NCBI GenBank assembly: GCA_036771835.1
Contig: DAIPGN010000001.1
Span: 124,001 to 188,000, forward strand
Direction: 5' to 3'
Source: UBA4877 sp002399285
GTDB lineage: Bacteria > Bacillota > Thermoanaerobacteria > Thermoanaerobacterales > UBA4877
Length of the DNA stretch: 64,000 nt
Part shown: positions 43,289 to 53,253 of the stretch, piece by piece
Position numbering within the stretch: position 1 is the stretch's first letter
Layout: the number at the start of each line of letters is the position of its first letter
The notes under the pieces: model-generated
Told to the model about the DNA's origin: nothing
Databases searched by the model: none
Seen by the model: the letters and a program-made list of their open reading frames with translations, nothing else
Position numbers and translations under genes: made by a program

Positions 43289-44230
43289 ATGTTAAAAACG
43301 AGGTTGTGTGAACACCTGAGTATCGACTATCCGATCATTCAGGGTGGTATGGCTTGGGTGGCGACCGCTGAATTGGCGGCTGCCGTTTCAAACGCAGGAG
43401 GCCTTGGCATCATAGGCGCCGGTAATGCTTCGGGTGAATTTGTAAGGGAACAGATACACAAAGTCAGAAATTTAACTCACAGACCCTTTGGAGTCAACGT
43501 CATGCTAATGTCTCCTTTTGCGGAAGACGTAATGCAGGTCGTATATGAAGAGAGAGTTCCGGTAATAACTACCGGCGCTGGTAATCCCGGCAAATACATT
43601 GATAAACTGAAAAAAGTTAGTATAAAGGTTCTTCCCGTGGTATCGTCGGTGGCTCTAGCAAAAAGAATGGAGAGAGAGGGCGCGGATGCCGTCATTGCCG
43701 AGGGAACGGAATCGGGCGGTCATATAGGCGAGCTCACCACCATGGTTCTAGTGCCTCAGGTCGTGGATGCCGTGGATATTCCGGTCGTTGCTGCGGGAGG
43801 CATAGCGGACGGAAGGGGGTTTGTAGCGGCACTGGTTCTCGGCGCATGCGGTATACAGATGGGTACAAGGTTTGTAGCTTCTAAGGAGTGTACGGCAAAT
43901 CAGAACTATAAGGATGCAATCATAAGGGCAAAGGATAGAGACGCCATTGTTACCGGCAGATCCACCGGCCATCCGGTAAGGGTACTAAAAAATAAACTTA
44001 CCCGAGAGTATGAAAAACTGGAAGCCCAGTGCGTCTCACCTGAGGTTTTAGAAGAATTGGGCGCTGGAAAACTTAAGGCTGCGGCGATGGACGGCGATGT
44101 GGAACATGGTTCGGTGATGTCAGGGCAAATCGCGGGGATGATACAGGATATAAAGCCCTGTAGCGAGATCATAATAGATATTGTGAATGAAGCCGAGGAA
44201 TTACTTGACAGGATCGAGGAATGGAGGTAG
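43289..44230 (+). CDS. fabK: FMN-dependent enoyl-ACP reductase FabK
   Basis: Reduces trans-2-enoyl-ACP with NAD(P)H and FMN, replacing FabI. The 313-residue TIM-barrel protein belongs to the 2-nitropropane-dioxygenase-like family, with PIIQGGMAWVA near 15-25, AEGTESGGHIG and VVAAGGIADG, then LGACGIQMGTRF. Position inside the fab cluster, directly before fabD, supports FabK rather than nitronate monooxygenase. Confidence 0.93.
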   Translation: MLKTRLCEHLSIDYPIIQGGMAWVATAELAAAVSNAGGLGIIGAGNASGEFVREQIHKVRNLTHRPFGVNVMLMSPFAEDVMQVVYEERVPVITTGAGNPGKYIDKLKKVSIKVLPVVSSVALAKRMEREGADAVIAEGTESGGHIGELTTMVLVPQVVDAVDIPVVAAGGIADGRGFVAALVLGACGIQMGTRFVASKECTANQNYKDAIIRAKDRDAIVTGRSTGHPVRVLKNKLTREYEKLEAQCVSPEVLEELGAGKLKAAAMDGDVEHGSVMSGQIAGMIQDIKPCSEIIIDIVNEAEELLDRIEEWR

Positions 44231-44235
44231 TATCA

Positions 44236-45180
44236 ATGATGAAATTGGCTATTGTATTTCCTGGTCAAGGAGCTCAATATGCAGGCATGGGAAAGGATTT
44301 GTCAGAGAATTTCTCTATTGCGGAGGAAGTTTTTGATACTGCTAATAGGGTATTGGGATATGATATCAAGAAATTATGTTTTGAGGGCCCTGAGGATGAA
44401 CTGATAAAAACGGAGATAACACAGCCGGCTATATTGACCATGAGCATAGCCGCGTATAAGGTGCTGGAATCAAAGGGAGTCAAACCTGATGTTACTGCCG
44501 GCTTGAGTTTGGGTGAATACTGCTCTCTGGTCGTTTCCGGTTCCTTGGATTTTAAGGATGCGGTCAAATTGGTTTCAAAACGTGGTAAATATATGCAGGA
44601 CACCGTGCCTCAGGGTATGGGCGGAATGGCTGCGGTCATAGGCCTTGACAGAGCTACTGTGGAGCATATATGTAAAGAAGCGGCGGATACGGGAGTCGTA
44701 GAACCCGCAAATATAAATTGTCCCGGCCAAATAGTTATTTCCGGTGAATTAAAGGCGATCAACAGGGCCTCTTTGCTTGCCAAGGAAAAGGGCGCCAAGA
44801 GAGTTATAAATTTATCGGTAAGCGCGCCATTTCACTGCAGCTTATTAAAACCTGCGGGGGAAAAGCTATCGACAGATCTGGAGGGCGTTGAATTCAAACA
44901 TTTATCTGTCCCCGTTATAACAAATGTGACGGGTGAATATATTAAGGATGAATGCGAGATAAGGGATTTACTTATAAGGCAAGTCAGCAATCCGGTGCTT
45001 TGGGAAGATTCCATACGTCTTATGCTTAAGGATGGCGTTGATACTTTTATAGAAGTGGGGCCCGGCAGAGCTCTAAGCGGTTTTATAAAAAAGATCGATA
45101 AGGATGTATCCATATTCAATGTGGAAAATATGAACACGCTGGATAATACCTTGGAGGCATTAAAATTAAAGGGCTGGTGA
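44236..45180 (+). CDS. fabD: Malonyl-CoA:ACP transacylase FabD
   Basis: Loads malonyl groups on ACP. The 314-residue enzyme has FPGQGAQ near the N terminus, the nucleophile Ser91 in GLSLGEY (GHSLGEY is the commoner form) and catalytic His near residue 198 in SAPFHCSLL. GGAGGT at 44224-44229 fits ATG 44236; ATG 44239 is possible. Confidence 0.96.
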   Translation: MMKLAIVFPGQGAQYAGMGKDLSENFSIAEEVFDTANRVLGYDIKKLCFEGPEDELIKTEITQPAILTMSIAAYKVLESKGVKPDVTAGLSLGEYCSLVVSGSLDFKDAVKLVSKRGKYMQDTVPQGMGGMAAVIGLDRATVEHICKEAADTGVVEPANINCPGQIVISGELKAINRASLLAKEKGAKRVINLSVSAPFHCSLLKPAGEKLSTDLEGVEFKHLSVPVITNVTGEYIKDECEIRDLLIRQVSNPVLWEDSIRLMLKDGVDTFIEVGPGRALSGFIKKIDKDVSIFNVENMNTLDNTLEALKLKGW

Positions 45181-45184
45181 ACAT

Positions 45185-45928
45185 ATGTTTTTGAAGGATA
45201 AAGTGGCCGTAGTGACGGGAGGAGCAAGAGGGATAGGAAGAGCAACAGCGATAAAGTTGTCCGAGCTGGGTGCTAAAATCATAGTCAATTATGCAAACAG
45301 TTCAAACGCCGCCGATGATGTTGTCAGTGTGATCAAGGAAAATGGCGGAGAGGCTGCTGCTTTTAAAGCCGATGTTTCAAATATGTCCGAAGTTAAAGAT
45401 ATGATGAAGTTTACGGTCGGTAATTTTGGACATATTGATATACTAGTCAATAATGCAGGGATAACAAAGGATGCATTGATTTTGAGAATGAGCGCGGAGG
45501 ACTGGGACAGAGTGATCGATACTAATTTAAAGGGCGCGTTCAACTGTATCAAGGAAGCTTCCAGATACATGATAAAAAACAGATATGGAAAGATAGTCAG
45601 CATGTCTTCGGTTATAGGCGTAGTTGGAAATACTGGCCAGGCCAATTATTCAGCGTCCAAAGCCGGTATAATAGGGCTTACAAAATCTGCCGCCAAGGAA
45701 TTCGCGTCCAGAGGAATAAATGTTAACGCAGTTGCTCCCGGCTTTATAGACACGGAAATGACTCGGGTTCTAAAAGAAGAGGTAAAGAGCGAAATGCTTA
45801 AAACAATACCTCTGCGAAGATTAGGTACCCCCGAAGACGTGTCAAATGTAATCGCGTTTTTAGTGTCGCCATATTCTGATTATATTACGGGCCAAGTCAT
45901 ACATATTGACGGGGGAATGGTAATGTAA
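45185..45928 (+). CDS. fabG: 3-oxoacyl-ACP reductase FabG
   Basis: An NADPH-dependent short-chain dehydrogenase of 247 residues. The cofactor glycine motif is TGGARGIG near 9-16 and the catalytic residues are Ser140 region (SMSSVIG), Tyr155 and Lys159 (YSASK). The C terminus IHIDGGMVM is typical. The start follows the fabD stop by 4 bases, with GGTGA as the ribosome site. Confidence 0.97.
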   Translation: MFLKDKVAVVTGGARGIGRATAIKLSELGAKIIVNYANSSNAADDVVSVIKENGGEAAAFKADVSNMSEVKDMMKFTVGNFGHIDILVNNAGITKDALILRMSAEDWDRVIDTNLKGAFNCIKEASRYMIKNRYGKIVSMSSVIGVVGNTGQANYSASKAGIIGLTKSAAKEFASRGINVNAVAPGFIDTEMTRVLKEEVKSEMLKTIPLRRLGTPEDVSNVIAFLVSPYSDYITGQVIHIDGGMVM

Positions 45929-45934
45929 TATATT
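45906..45934 (+). promoter_or_regulatory. Candidate internal promoter for acpP
   Basis: TTGACG (45906-45911), a 17-base spacer and TATATT (45929-45934). The -35 element lies inside the fabG coding end, so it may be fortuitous; it would allow extra acpP expression. Confidence 0.4.
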
Positions 45935-45984
45935 TTATATGTTATTATTTTTGTTTTCTTTGCATTGTGGAAGGAGGTGAAAAA

Positions 45985-46224
45985 ATGATATTTGATAAAG
46001 TGAAAGAAATAGTGGCAGAGCAGTTGGGTGTGGAACCTGAGGAGGTTACGCTGGAATCTTCTTTCATTGACGATCTTGGGGCAGATTCTTTGGACATTGT
46101 CGAGTTGGTGATGGCTCTTGAAGAGGAGTTTGACATCGAGATACCGGATGAGGATGCAGAAAAAATATCTACGGTAAATGACGTTGTTGAGTATATAAAG
46201 GCTCATACCGATGAAGCAGAATAG
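45985..46224 (+). CDS. acpP: Acyl carrier protein
   Basis: A 79-residue acidic carrier protein whose Ser35 in DLGADSLDIVEL carries 4'-phosphopantetheine. AAGGAGGTGA at 45971-45980 gives one of the strongest ribosome sites in the window, matching ACP's high abundance. A hairpin follows before fabF. Confidence 0.98.
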   Translation: MIFDKVKEIVAEQLGVEPEEVTLESSFIDDLGADSLDIVELVMALEEEFDIEIPDEDAEKISTVNDVVEYIKAHTDEAE

Positions 46225-46229
46225 TTGCT

Positions 46230-46253
46230 GTCCCGCCTTAGTGCGGGACTTTG
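46230..46253 (+). terminator. Hairpin between acpP and fabF (partial terminator or processing site)
   Basis: GTCCCGC (46230-46236) and GCGGGAC (46243-46249) form a 7-bp GC-rich stem followed by only three Ts. It probably stabilises acpP mRNA or partly terminates transcription. Confidence 0.55.
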
Positions 46254-46288
46254 AATAATCCGTATCAATGTTAGTAGGAGGTTTACTA

Positions 46289-47533
46289 ATGGATAAAAGA
46301 AGAGTTGTGATTACGGGATTGGGTGCGATTACCCCCATAGGGACAGGACTTGACGAATATTGGAATGCACTGAAGCAGGGCAAGTCCGGGATCGATTATA
46401 TAACAAAGTTTGATGCTTCCGCATATCCTACGAAAATTGACGGAGAGGTTAAAAACTTCGATCCGGTTGATTATATAGATAAAAAAGAAGCCAAAAGGAT
46501 GGACAGATTTACTCAATTTGCGGTTGCGTCTACCGGAATGGCACTTAAAGACGCATCCGTTGACATCTCAAAAGAAGACAGCGACAGAGTGGGGATTATT
46601 ATAGGTACGGGTGTGGGAGGAATAGAAACTCTGGAGACACAGTTTCATGTATATTATGACAGAGGACCGGGGAAAGTCAGTCCGTTTTTTATACCCATGA
46701 TGATTTGCAATATGGCTGCGGGACAGATAGCTATCATATACGGGGCAAAAGGCATAAATGAAACCACCGTGAGTGCATGCGCGTCTTCTACTAATGCTAT
46801 TGGAAGCGCATTCAGGTTCATACAGAACGGCGAAGCTGATGTGATCATCACCGGAGGAGCAGAGGCCGCGATTACACCGATGTCGCTCGCAGGTTTTTGT
46901 TCAATGAAGGCAATGTCGACAAACAATGAAAACCCAAGTGAAGCCAGCAGACCCTTTGATGCAAATAGAGATGGATTCATAATGGGAGAAGGCTCCGGCA
47001 TACTGATACTTGAGGAACTCTCTCATGCAATCAAAAGAGGAGCAAGGATATATGCGGAAATTGTCGGTTATGGCCTTACGGCAGACGCATACCATATAAC
47101 GGCGCCGGCCCCCGAGGGTGAAGGCATGGCAAAATCAATGGGCAATGCGCTTAAGGATGCCGGTATAACACCCGACGATGTTCAATATGTCAATGCTCAC
47201 GGTACGGCAACGGATCTTAACGATAAATTTGAAACGATGGCTATAAAAACCGTGTTCAGAGACCATGCATACAAACTGGCTATTTCATCGACCAAATCTA
47301 TGACTGGGCATCTGTTGGGCGCAGCAGGCGGAATAGAATCAATAGCCACCATTCTTTCCATATGCAATGGTTTTGTCGCACCTACCATTAATTATAAAAC
47401 TCCGGATCCCGAATGTGATTTGGACTACGTACCAAATATAGGAAGAAAACTTGATATTAATTATGCCATGAAAAATAACTTTGGATTCGGCGGTCAAAAT
47501 GCGACCTTAATTTTTAAGAAATATACAGATTGA
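46289..47533 (+). CDS. fabF: Beta-ketoacyl-ACP synthase II FabF
   Basis: Elongates acyl-ACP. The 414-residue thiolase-fold enzyme has catalytic Cys164 (SACASST), His304 (NAHGTAT) and His341 (MTGHLLGA). AGGAGGT at 46276-46282 fits ATG 46289. The fab cluster lacks fabZ and acc genes, which must lie elsewhere. Confidence 0.97.
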   Translation: MDKRRVVITGLGAITPIGTGLDEYWNALKQGKSGIDYITKFDASAYPTKIDGEVKNFDPVDYIDKKEAKRMDRFTQFAVASTGMALKDASVDISKEDSDRVGIIIGTGVGGIETLETQFHVYYDRGPGKVSPFFIPMMICNMAAGQIAIIYGAKGINETTVSACASSTNAIGSAFRFIQNGEADVIITGGAEAAITPMSLAGFCSMKAMSTNNENPSEASRPFDANRDGFIMGEGSGILILEELSHAIKRGARIYAEIVGYGLTADAYHITAPAPEGEGMAKSMGNALKDAGITPDDVQYVNAHGTATDLNDKFETMAIKTVFRDHAYKLAISSTKSMTGHLLGAAGGIESIATILSICNGFVAPTINYKTPDPECDLDYVPNIGRKLDINYAMKNNFGFGGQNATLIFKKYTD

Positions 47534-47537
47534 ATGG

Positions 47538-48227
47538 ATGATGATATTGACGAAATATGATATGGTAGAAAAAACCATCGGCTATAAATTTATAGATAAA
47601 AATCTTTTGGAAATGGCCTTCACACACAGCTCCTATGCCAATGAGCAAAAAAAACTGTATTCCAACGAACGGCTGGAATTTTTGGGAGATTCTGTATTGA
47701 GTTTGGTTGTCACGGATTTTATATATAGGCAATTGCCTGAGATTGATGAAGGGTATCTTTCAAAATTACGCGCGCTGTTAGTATGCGAGTCCAACCTTGC
47801 AAGGAAATCCACGGAGATTAAATTGGGCAATTATCTCAGGCTGAGTCATGGTGAGGAATTAAGCGGCGGGAGAGAACGCCCTTCTATTTTGGCCGATACT
47901 TTTGAGGCGCTAATAGGGGCCATTTACTTGGATGGCAGTTTAGAAAGCGTAAGAAAGTTTATAATGACCTTTGTTCTTAATGATTTTTATGAGGTATATA
48001 ACTCGGGTGCTTTTGATTACAAATCCCGATTACAGGAATTTGCTCAAAAAAATGGGTATTCAATTTCTTATAATGTCACAAATGAAACCGGCCCTGATCA
48101 TGATAAGACATTTTATATGGAAGCTGTAATGAATGGCATATTAGTTGGAAAGGGTATTGGCAAAACGAAGAAAGAAGCAGAACAGAATTCTGCAAAGGAG
48201 GCTCTGGAGAAAATCCGTATGATATGA
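47538..48227 (+). CDS. rnc: Ribonuclease III
   Basis: Cleaves double-stranded RNA in rRNA and mRNA processing. The 229-residue protein has the signature NERLEFLGDSVL near 40-51 and a C-terminal dsRNA-binding domain (about 155-225) with KEAEQNSAKEAL. No clear ribosome site precedes ATG 47538 (or 47541), so coupling to fabF translation is likely. Its stop overlaps the next start by ATGA. Confidence 0.95.
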   Translation: MMILTKYDMVEKTIGYKFIDKNLLEMAFTHSSYANEQKKLYSNERLEFLGDSVLSLVVTDFIYRQLPEIDEGYLSKLRALLVCESNLARKSTEIKLGNYLRLSHGEELSGGRERPSILADTFEALIGAIYLDGSLESVRKFIMTFVLNDFYEVYNSGAFDYKSRLQEFAQKNGYSISYNVTNETGPDHDKTFYMEAVMNGILVGKGIGKTKKEAEQNSAKEALEKIRMI

Positions 48228-49300
48228 AACAGAGACACTGTACGATACCGATATTTGTACCGCAGGAGGGATGCCCATTTAAGTGCATATATTGCGATCA
48301 GTATACGATCACCGGAAGTTCGCAGGCAGTTGATGCAGAATATGCAGAAAACGTTATTGAGGAGCATCTCAATACCATCCCTCATGATTCGTACATTGAA
48401 GTCGGTTTTTTTGGCGGAAGTTTTACAGGTATTCCTCTTTCACGGCAGAATGAACTTTTGTCGGTGGCAAAAAAATATAAGGATCAAGGAATAATAAAGG
48501 GAATCAGACTTTCCACAAGGCCTGATTATATCAATGATTATATCTTGCAGAATCTGCTCAAATATGGGGTAACGGCTATTGAGCTCGGGCTGCAGTCGAT
48601 GGATGGAAAGGTGCTGACAGCTTCATCCAGAGGGCATACGCCCGAAGACACTAAGAGCGCGGTCACAATGATAAAGAAATACCCATTTAAACTGGGGCTG
48701 CAAATGATGATCGGTTTGCCATATGATGATTACGCCAAGGATATAATGACTGCAAAGCAGATAATCTCTATGAAAGCAGATTTTGTCAGGATCTATCCGA
48801 CCCTTGTCATTAGGAACACCTATCTTGAGAAACTTTTTAATAATAAAAGTTATCAACCGCTTACGATTGAAGAAACTATAAAAATATGTAAGGACATTAT
48901 GATCTTGTTTACGTTATACGACATTCCCATAATCCGTCTGGGGCTGCAGACTACGGAGACCATAAATGACAAAGCCGACGTTGTTGCCGGACCCTATTCT
49001 TCCAATTTAGGTGAACTGGTAGAGTCTTCGCTGATTTGCGATATGGTTTTATACTATCTTAATAATAAGGCGGAAGGAATGTCAATAGAACTTTATGTAA
49101 ATCCTGTCATGACGTCGAAACTGGTGGGTTATAAGAGGCATAATCTTGAAGTGTTTAAAAGAGAATTGGATTGTGATGTAAAAATATCGCAAAATGATGA
49201 TTTGCCATATGACATGGTAAGAATAGAATATGATAACAATCATCTGGAAATAGACAAAAAAATGTATGCCGCCGCTGTAATAAAAGAAGGAATTATATGA
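48224..49300 (+). CDS. Elp3-like radical SAM protein
   Basis: A 358-residue radical SAM enzyme with the cluster motif CPFKCIYC (Cys17, Cys21, Cys24), GGSFTGIP and STRPDYI, followed by an HGLQ-like ELGLQSMD. The order resembles the N-terminal half of Elp3/oxygen-independent coproporphyrinogen-like proteins, but no acetyltransferase domain is present. The rnc-radical SAM-smc order recurs in Clostridia. The reaction is unknown. Confidence 0.85.
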   Translation: MKQRHCTIPIFVPQEGCPFKCIYCDQYTITGSSQAVDAEYAENVIEEHLNTIPHDSYIEVGFFGGSFTGIPLSRQNELLSVAKKYKDQGIIKGIRLSTRPDYINDYILQNLLKYGVTAIELGLQSMDGKVLTASSRGHTPEDTKSAVTMIKKYPFKLGLQMMIGLPYDDYAKDIMTAKQIISMKADFVRIYPTLVIRNTYLEKLFNNKSYQPLTIEETIKICKDIMILFTLYDIPIIRLGLQTTETINDKADVVAGPYSSNLGELVESSLICDMVLYYLNNKAEGMSIELYVNPVMTSKLVGYKRHNLEVFKRELDCDVKISQNDDLPYDMVRIEYDNNHLEIDKKMYAAAVIKEGII

Positions 49301-49387
49301 TCGGCATAGAATATACATTATATCCGATACAGTTAACATCAATCCATAAATCGTAAAAATCTAATACTTTTATAAGGAGGAATTTAT

Positions 49388-49648
49388 ATGGAGGTATTGA
49401 AGGTATCAGCTAAATCACAGCCAAAATCAGTAGCTGGCGCTCTCGCTGCCGTATTGAGAGAGAAAAATGTCGTGGAGATTCAAGCAGTAGGTGCAGGAGC
49501 AGTAAATCAAGCGGTAAAATCTATAGCGATTGCCAGAGGGTATGTAGCACCTAACGGTATCGACTTAATTGCAATTCCGGCTTTTTCTGAAATTGAGATA
49601 GACGGTGAAGCAAGGACCGCAATCAAATTTATTGTTGAACCTAGATAG
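49388..49648 (+). CDS. spoVS: Stage V sporulation protein S
   Basis: An 86-residue Alba-like fold protein that starts MEVLKVSAKSQPKSVAGA and is nearly invariant among spore formers. In B. subtilis it is sigma-H-dependent and affects septation and coat assembly; it probably binds nucleic acid. AAGGAGGA precedes ATG 49388. I do not see a clear sigma-H promoter in the 87 bases upstream. Confidence 0.97.
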   Translation: MEVLKVSAKSQPKSVAGALAAVLREKNVVEIQAVGAGAVNQAVKSIAIARGYVAPNGIDLIAIPAFSEIEIDGEARTAIKFIVEPR

Positions 49649-49661
49649 AAACTCTGCTGAT

Positions 49662-49690
49662 ACCTGCTGTCGTATGATAGCAGGTTTTGT
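49662..49690 (+). terminator. Terminator after spoVS
   Basis: ACCTGCT (49662-49668) and AGCAGGT (49679-49685) form a 7-bp stem followed by TTTGTTGTGT. Confidence 0.65.
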
Positions 49691-49711
49691 TGTGTGTATG
49701 GGAGGATATTT

Positions 49712-52700
49712 ATGTTCCTAAAAAGATTAGAAATATATGGTTTTAAATCTTTTGCCGAGAAAACAGTTTTTGAATTTGAAAAGGGTATAACATGTGTTAT
49801 CGGTCCCAACGGCACCGGTAAAAGCAATTTGGTAGAAGCTATACTTTGGGTCTTGGGATCACAGAATCCAAGAGATCTGAGAGGCGCCAAAATGGAGGAT
49901 ATTATTTTCAACGGCAGCGATACGAAAAAGCCGTTGGGTTTAACATACGTTACCTTAGTTTTGGACAACAGCGACAGAGTAATAGATGTCGATTATTCTG
50001 AGATATCTATCACAAGAAAATATTATCGTTCCGGTGAAAGTGAATTTTATATAAACAACGCCGAATGCAGACTAAAAGATATAATAGATCTTTTTACAGA
50101 TACCGGATTAGGTAAAAATGGATATTCCATCATAGGGCAGGGCAAGATCGATGAGATTTTGAACAGCCGCCCTGATGAAAAGCGAGGTCTGTTTGAAGAA
50201 GCGGCAGGCATAATGAAATATAAAAATAAACGAGGCGAATCAATTAAAAAGCTGGATGTGACACAGGACAATTTAAATCGTTTAAATGATATCATTTCGG
50301 AAATACACGGCAGGCTTATACCTCTTTATCAGGAATCCGTAAAGGCTCGCGAATATGCAAGTCTCTCCGAACAATACAGGCTGTATAGAATCAATGAATG
50401 TCTTATAAACTATAAAAAAATTGAAAGTGAAAATGCCATTTTATCTCAAGAAATCGAAAATGGGAAAGAAAATTTCGGTATATTAAGGAAAGACATAGAC
50501 ACAGCTGAATTAAAATTAAAAGAAGTTAATGCCTCTGTTGAAAATTTAAAGACTGAAGAGAAATCTACAAACGATAGTCTATATTCCCAAAAAAATTTGC
50601 TGGAAAGGAACAGAGGGGAAATCAATCTTTTAAATTTACAGCAGTCGGGCAGTAAGAAGGAACTTGGAAAAAATGACCTGAGTATACGCGAGCTGATAGA
50701 AAATACGAGAAGTCAAAGAGAGGAAATGAATAAATTTAATGCCCAAGCGGATGATTTGAATTTCCGAAGCGGCATGATGGATACACAGGAGAAAAACTAT
50801 ATAAAAAACATTGAATTGATAGAAGGCATTATACATTCGATAGATTCAATGCATGACACGGTGAAAATTAAAAAGGATGATATAGAAAGAGTAAACCTTA
50901 TCAAAGATAATGAGATAAAACATATAAACAGGGATATATCAGAAAAAGTAAACTATCTTCATGGGTTAGAGTCTAGATACAACGAACAGTCATCGTTAAT
51001 GCATATAGTCGAAGACGACATCCGCAAGGCTGTCTATGACAAAAAAATTATAAATGAAGAGATAGGACCTATAAAAGAGGTTATTGCTAAATTAGAGGAT
51101 CGGATAAAGGCTGATAAAAATGAGTATGCACGATGTATTGATCGGTCAAACAATCTTAAAAAGAATATACAGATAATAAATACCAGAAGAAAAGTCTTGG
51201 AAGACATGAAAAGAAATCATGACGGATTAAATGAAGGATCAAAGTATCTGCTGAATCTAAATGATAAGAATGTTTATGGCTTTGTAGGCGGTCTTATTGA
51301 ACTTGACAGGGAGTATGAAAGGGCGATCGAAACCGCCTTGGGAGGCTCGATTGAGTATATAATAGTAAAGTCGGAAGAAGACGCTAAGAGATTAATTTCT
51401 TTGCTTAAGGCAAAGAAGGCAGGAAGGGCCACTTTTATACCGCTTTCATCTGTAAAACCGCGGCCATGCAGAAAAATACAAGGCAGCGGTTATTTGGGAA
51501 GAGCTTCCGAACTCATAAATTATGATGGAATTTTTAAAAATGCAATGGAGTTTTTGCTGGGGAACGTGTATGTCTTTGATTCTATCGATAATGCTATTGA
51601 AGTTTCCAAACGCTATAATTACTCGCTTAAGTCCGTTACGCTGGAAGGAGAAAACATATCGCCGGGAGGATTGATCTCGGGAGGATTTCGTAGAAAGAGT
51701 TATAATTTCTTTACGAGAGAGAATGAAATAAAAAAATTGAAATTTGAGGTAGAACAATATTATTTAGATTTAAAAAGAATAAATGAGCAAATCGCAGAGA
51801 TAAATACTAATATCGGTACCCAAGAGATAGAATTAAATGATTTAACGATTAAACTTACGGCTCTGTCAGATAAGAAGAGATCGTACGATGAACAGTTAAA
51901 GGATTTATTTAAAAATCGTAAAGACTATAAGAACAATTTTACTGATTTAACGGATCAGATCGACACCTGCAGGAAGGATGTACAGAAAGCCAAAAACACA
52001 TGCGATACTTTTGAAAAAGAGGCAGCCGATAATGATTTAAAATTGAAGCAAATGAATATTCTTATAGGCGAATTAGAAACTATCGAAGATGATCTGGAGG
52101 ACAAGCACGGGAAGATAATGAAGGCCTTTGAGGATTTCAAGATAACTAACGCTGCTTCAATGGCTGAAAGACAGTCTTTGGACAGGCATGTGGAAGAATT
52201 ATACGATAAAATTCATGCTGCAATTGCCGATATCAGGATGCTGCTCTCCGAAAGGTCAAATTTACGGAGAAGCATCAAAGACATGCAGAAAATGATCAAG
52301 ATAAAAATGGCCGGGCAACATGATTTAATGCATCAGATCTCAACATTGGAAGCTCATAATGACGATGTAAAACGAAAGATATTTGCGGCAGAAAATGAAA
52401 AGAACCGAATATCGGAAAACTATAAAAAAATACAGGATGATATGCTGTCGGCAAACAACCATATGAAAGAAGTTGAAATAAAACAAGGGCGTTTATTATT
52501 GAGCATGGAAAACATTTCATCAAGACTGACGGACGAATTTGATTTGACGATAAACGAGGCCGTCACCTATGAAGATGAATCGATGAGCGGAAATGACCTA
52601 CAGAGGGAAATAAATATTCTGAAGAGAAAGCTTGACATATTGGGAAATGTCAATATGAATGCGGTTGAAGAATATGAGGAGACAAAGGAAAGGTATGATT

Positions 52701-53251
52701 TTCTGACAAGCCAGTACAAAGATACTATCGAATCCAGAGATTCTCTATTGAAGATAATCAATGATGCGGATAAGATCATTTATAATAGATTTAATAAATT
52801 TTTAAAACAGGCAAATAATGTGTTCCGTGGAAACTTCGTCAAATTGTTTGGCGGGGGCCAGGCCGAAATCAAATTGACCGATAAAGATCATCCCGAGGCG
52901 AGCGGAATAGAAATCATTGTACAGCCGCCGGGCAAAAGACTTCAAAATATGTCTCTGCTTTCCGGCGGCGAACGGGCATTGGTCGCGATTGCCCTGTTGT
53001 TCTCCCTATTGGAGCTGAATCATTCACCCTTTGTAATCCTTGATGAAATTGATTCCGCATTGGACGATGCCAATATAGAGAGATTTGTAAACTTTTTAAA
53101 ACATATATCAAGGGACATACAATTTATCTTAATAACTCACCGGCCGGGAACGGCAGAGGTTGCAAATGCCATATACGGAATAACAATGGAGGAAAAGGGA
53201 ATCACCAAAAAGGTTTCCATAAAATTTGATGAAGCAATTGACTGGAGGTAA
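49712..53251 (+). CDS. smc: Chromosome segregation protein SMC
   Basis: The condensin ATPase that compacts and segregates chromosomes. The 1179-residue protein has Walker A GPNGTGKSN at 31-39, two long coiled coils flanking a hinge (about 510-650) and the C-terminal signature LLSGGERALVAIALLFS with Walker B LDEIDSALDD. GGGAGGA at 49700-49706 fits ATG 49712. smc-ftsY is the usual Firmicute order. Confidence 0.97.
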   Translation: MFLKRLEIYGFKSFAEKTVFEFEKGITCVIGPNGTGKSNLVEAILWVLGSQNPRDLRGAKMEDIIFNGSDTKKPLGLTYVTLVLDNSDRVIDVDYSEISITRKYYRSGESEFYINNAECRLKDIIDLFTDTGLGKNGYSIIGQGKIDEILNSRPDEKRGLFEEAAGIMKYKNKRGESIKKLDVTQDNLNRLNDIISEIHGRLIPLYQESVKAREYASLSEQYRLYRINECLINYKKIESENAILSQEIENGKENFGILRKDIDTAELKLKEVNASVENLKTEEKSTNDSLYSQKNLLERNRGEINLLNLQQSGSKKELGKNDLSIRELIENTRSQREEMNKFNAQADDLNFRSGMMDTQEKNYIKNIELIEGIIHSIDSMHDTVKIKKDDIERVNLIKDNEIKHINRDISEKVNYLHGLESRYNEQSSLMHIVEDDIRKAVYDKKIINEEIGPIKEVIAKLEDRIKADKNEYARCIDRSNNLKKNIQIINTRRKVLEDMKRNHDGLNEGSKYLLNLNDKNVYGFVGGLIELDREYERAIETALGGSIEYIIVKSEEDAKRLISLLKAKKAGRATFIPLSSVKPRPCRKIQGSGYLGRASELINYDGIFKNAMEFLLGNVYVFDSIDNAIEVSKRYNYSLKSVTLEGENISPGGLISGGFRRKSYNFFTRENEIKKLKFEVEQYYLDLKRINEQIAEINTNIGTQEIELNDLTIKLTALSDKKRSYDEQLKDLFKNRKDYKNNFTDLTDQIDTCRKDVQKAKNTCDTFEKEAADNDLKLKQMNILIGELETIEDDLEDKHGKIMKAFEDFKITNAASMAERQSLDRHVEELYDKIHAAIADIRMLLSERSNLRRSIKDMQKMIKIKMAGQHDLMHQISTLEAHNDDVKRKIFAAENEKNRISENYKKIQDDMLSANNHMKEVEIKQGRLLLSMENISSRLTDEFDLTINEAVTYEDESMSGNDLQREINILKRKLDILGNVNMNAVEEYEETKERYDFLTSQYKDTIESRDSLLKIINDADKIIYNRFNKFLKQANNVFRGNFVKLFGGGQAEIKLTDKDHPEASGIEIIVQPPGKRLQNMSLLSGGERALVAIALLFSLLELNHSPFVILDEIDSALDDANIERFVNFLKHISRDIQFILITHRPGTAEVANAIYGITMEEKGITKKVSIKFDEAIDWR

Positions 53252-53253
53252 AT

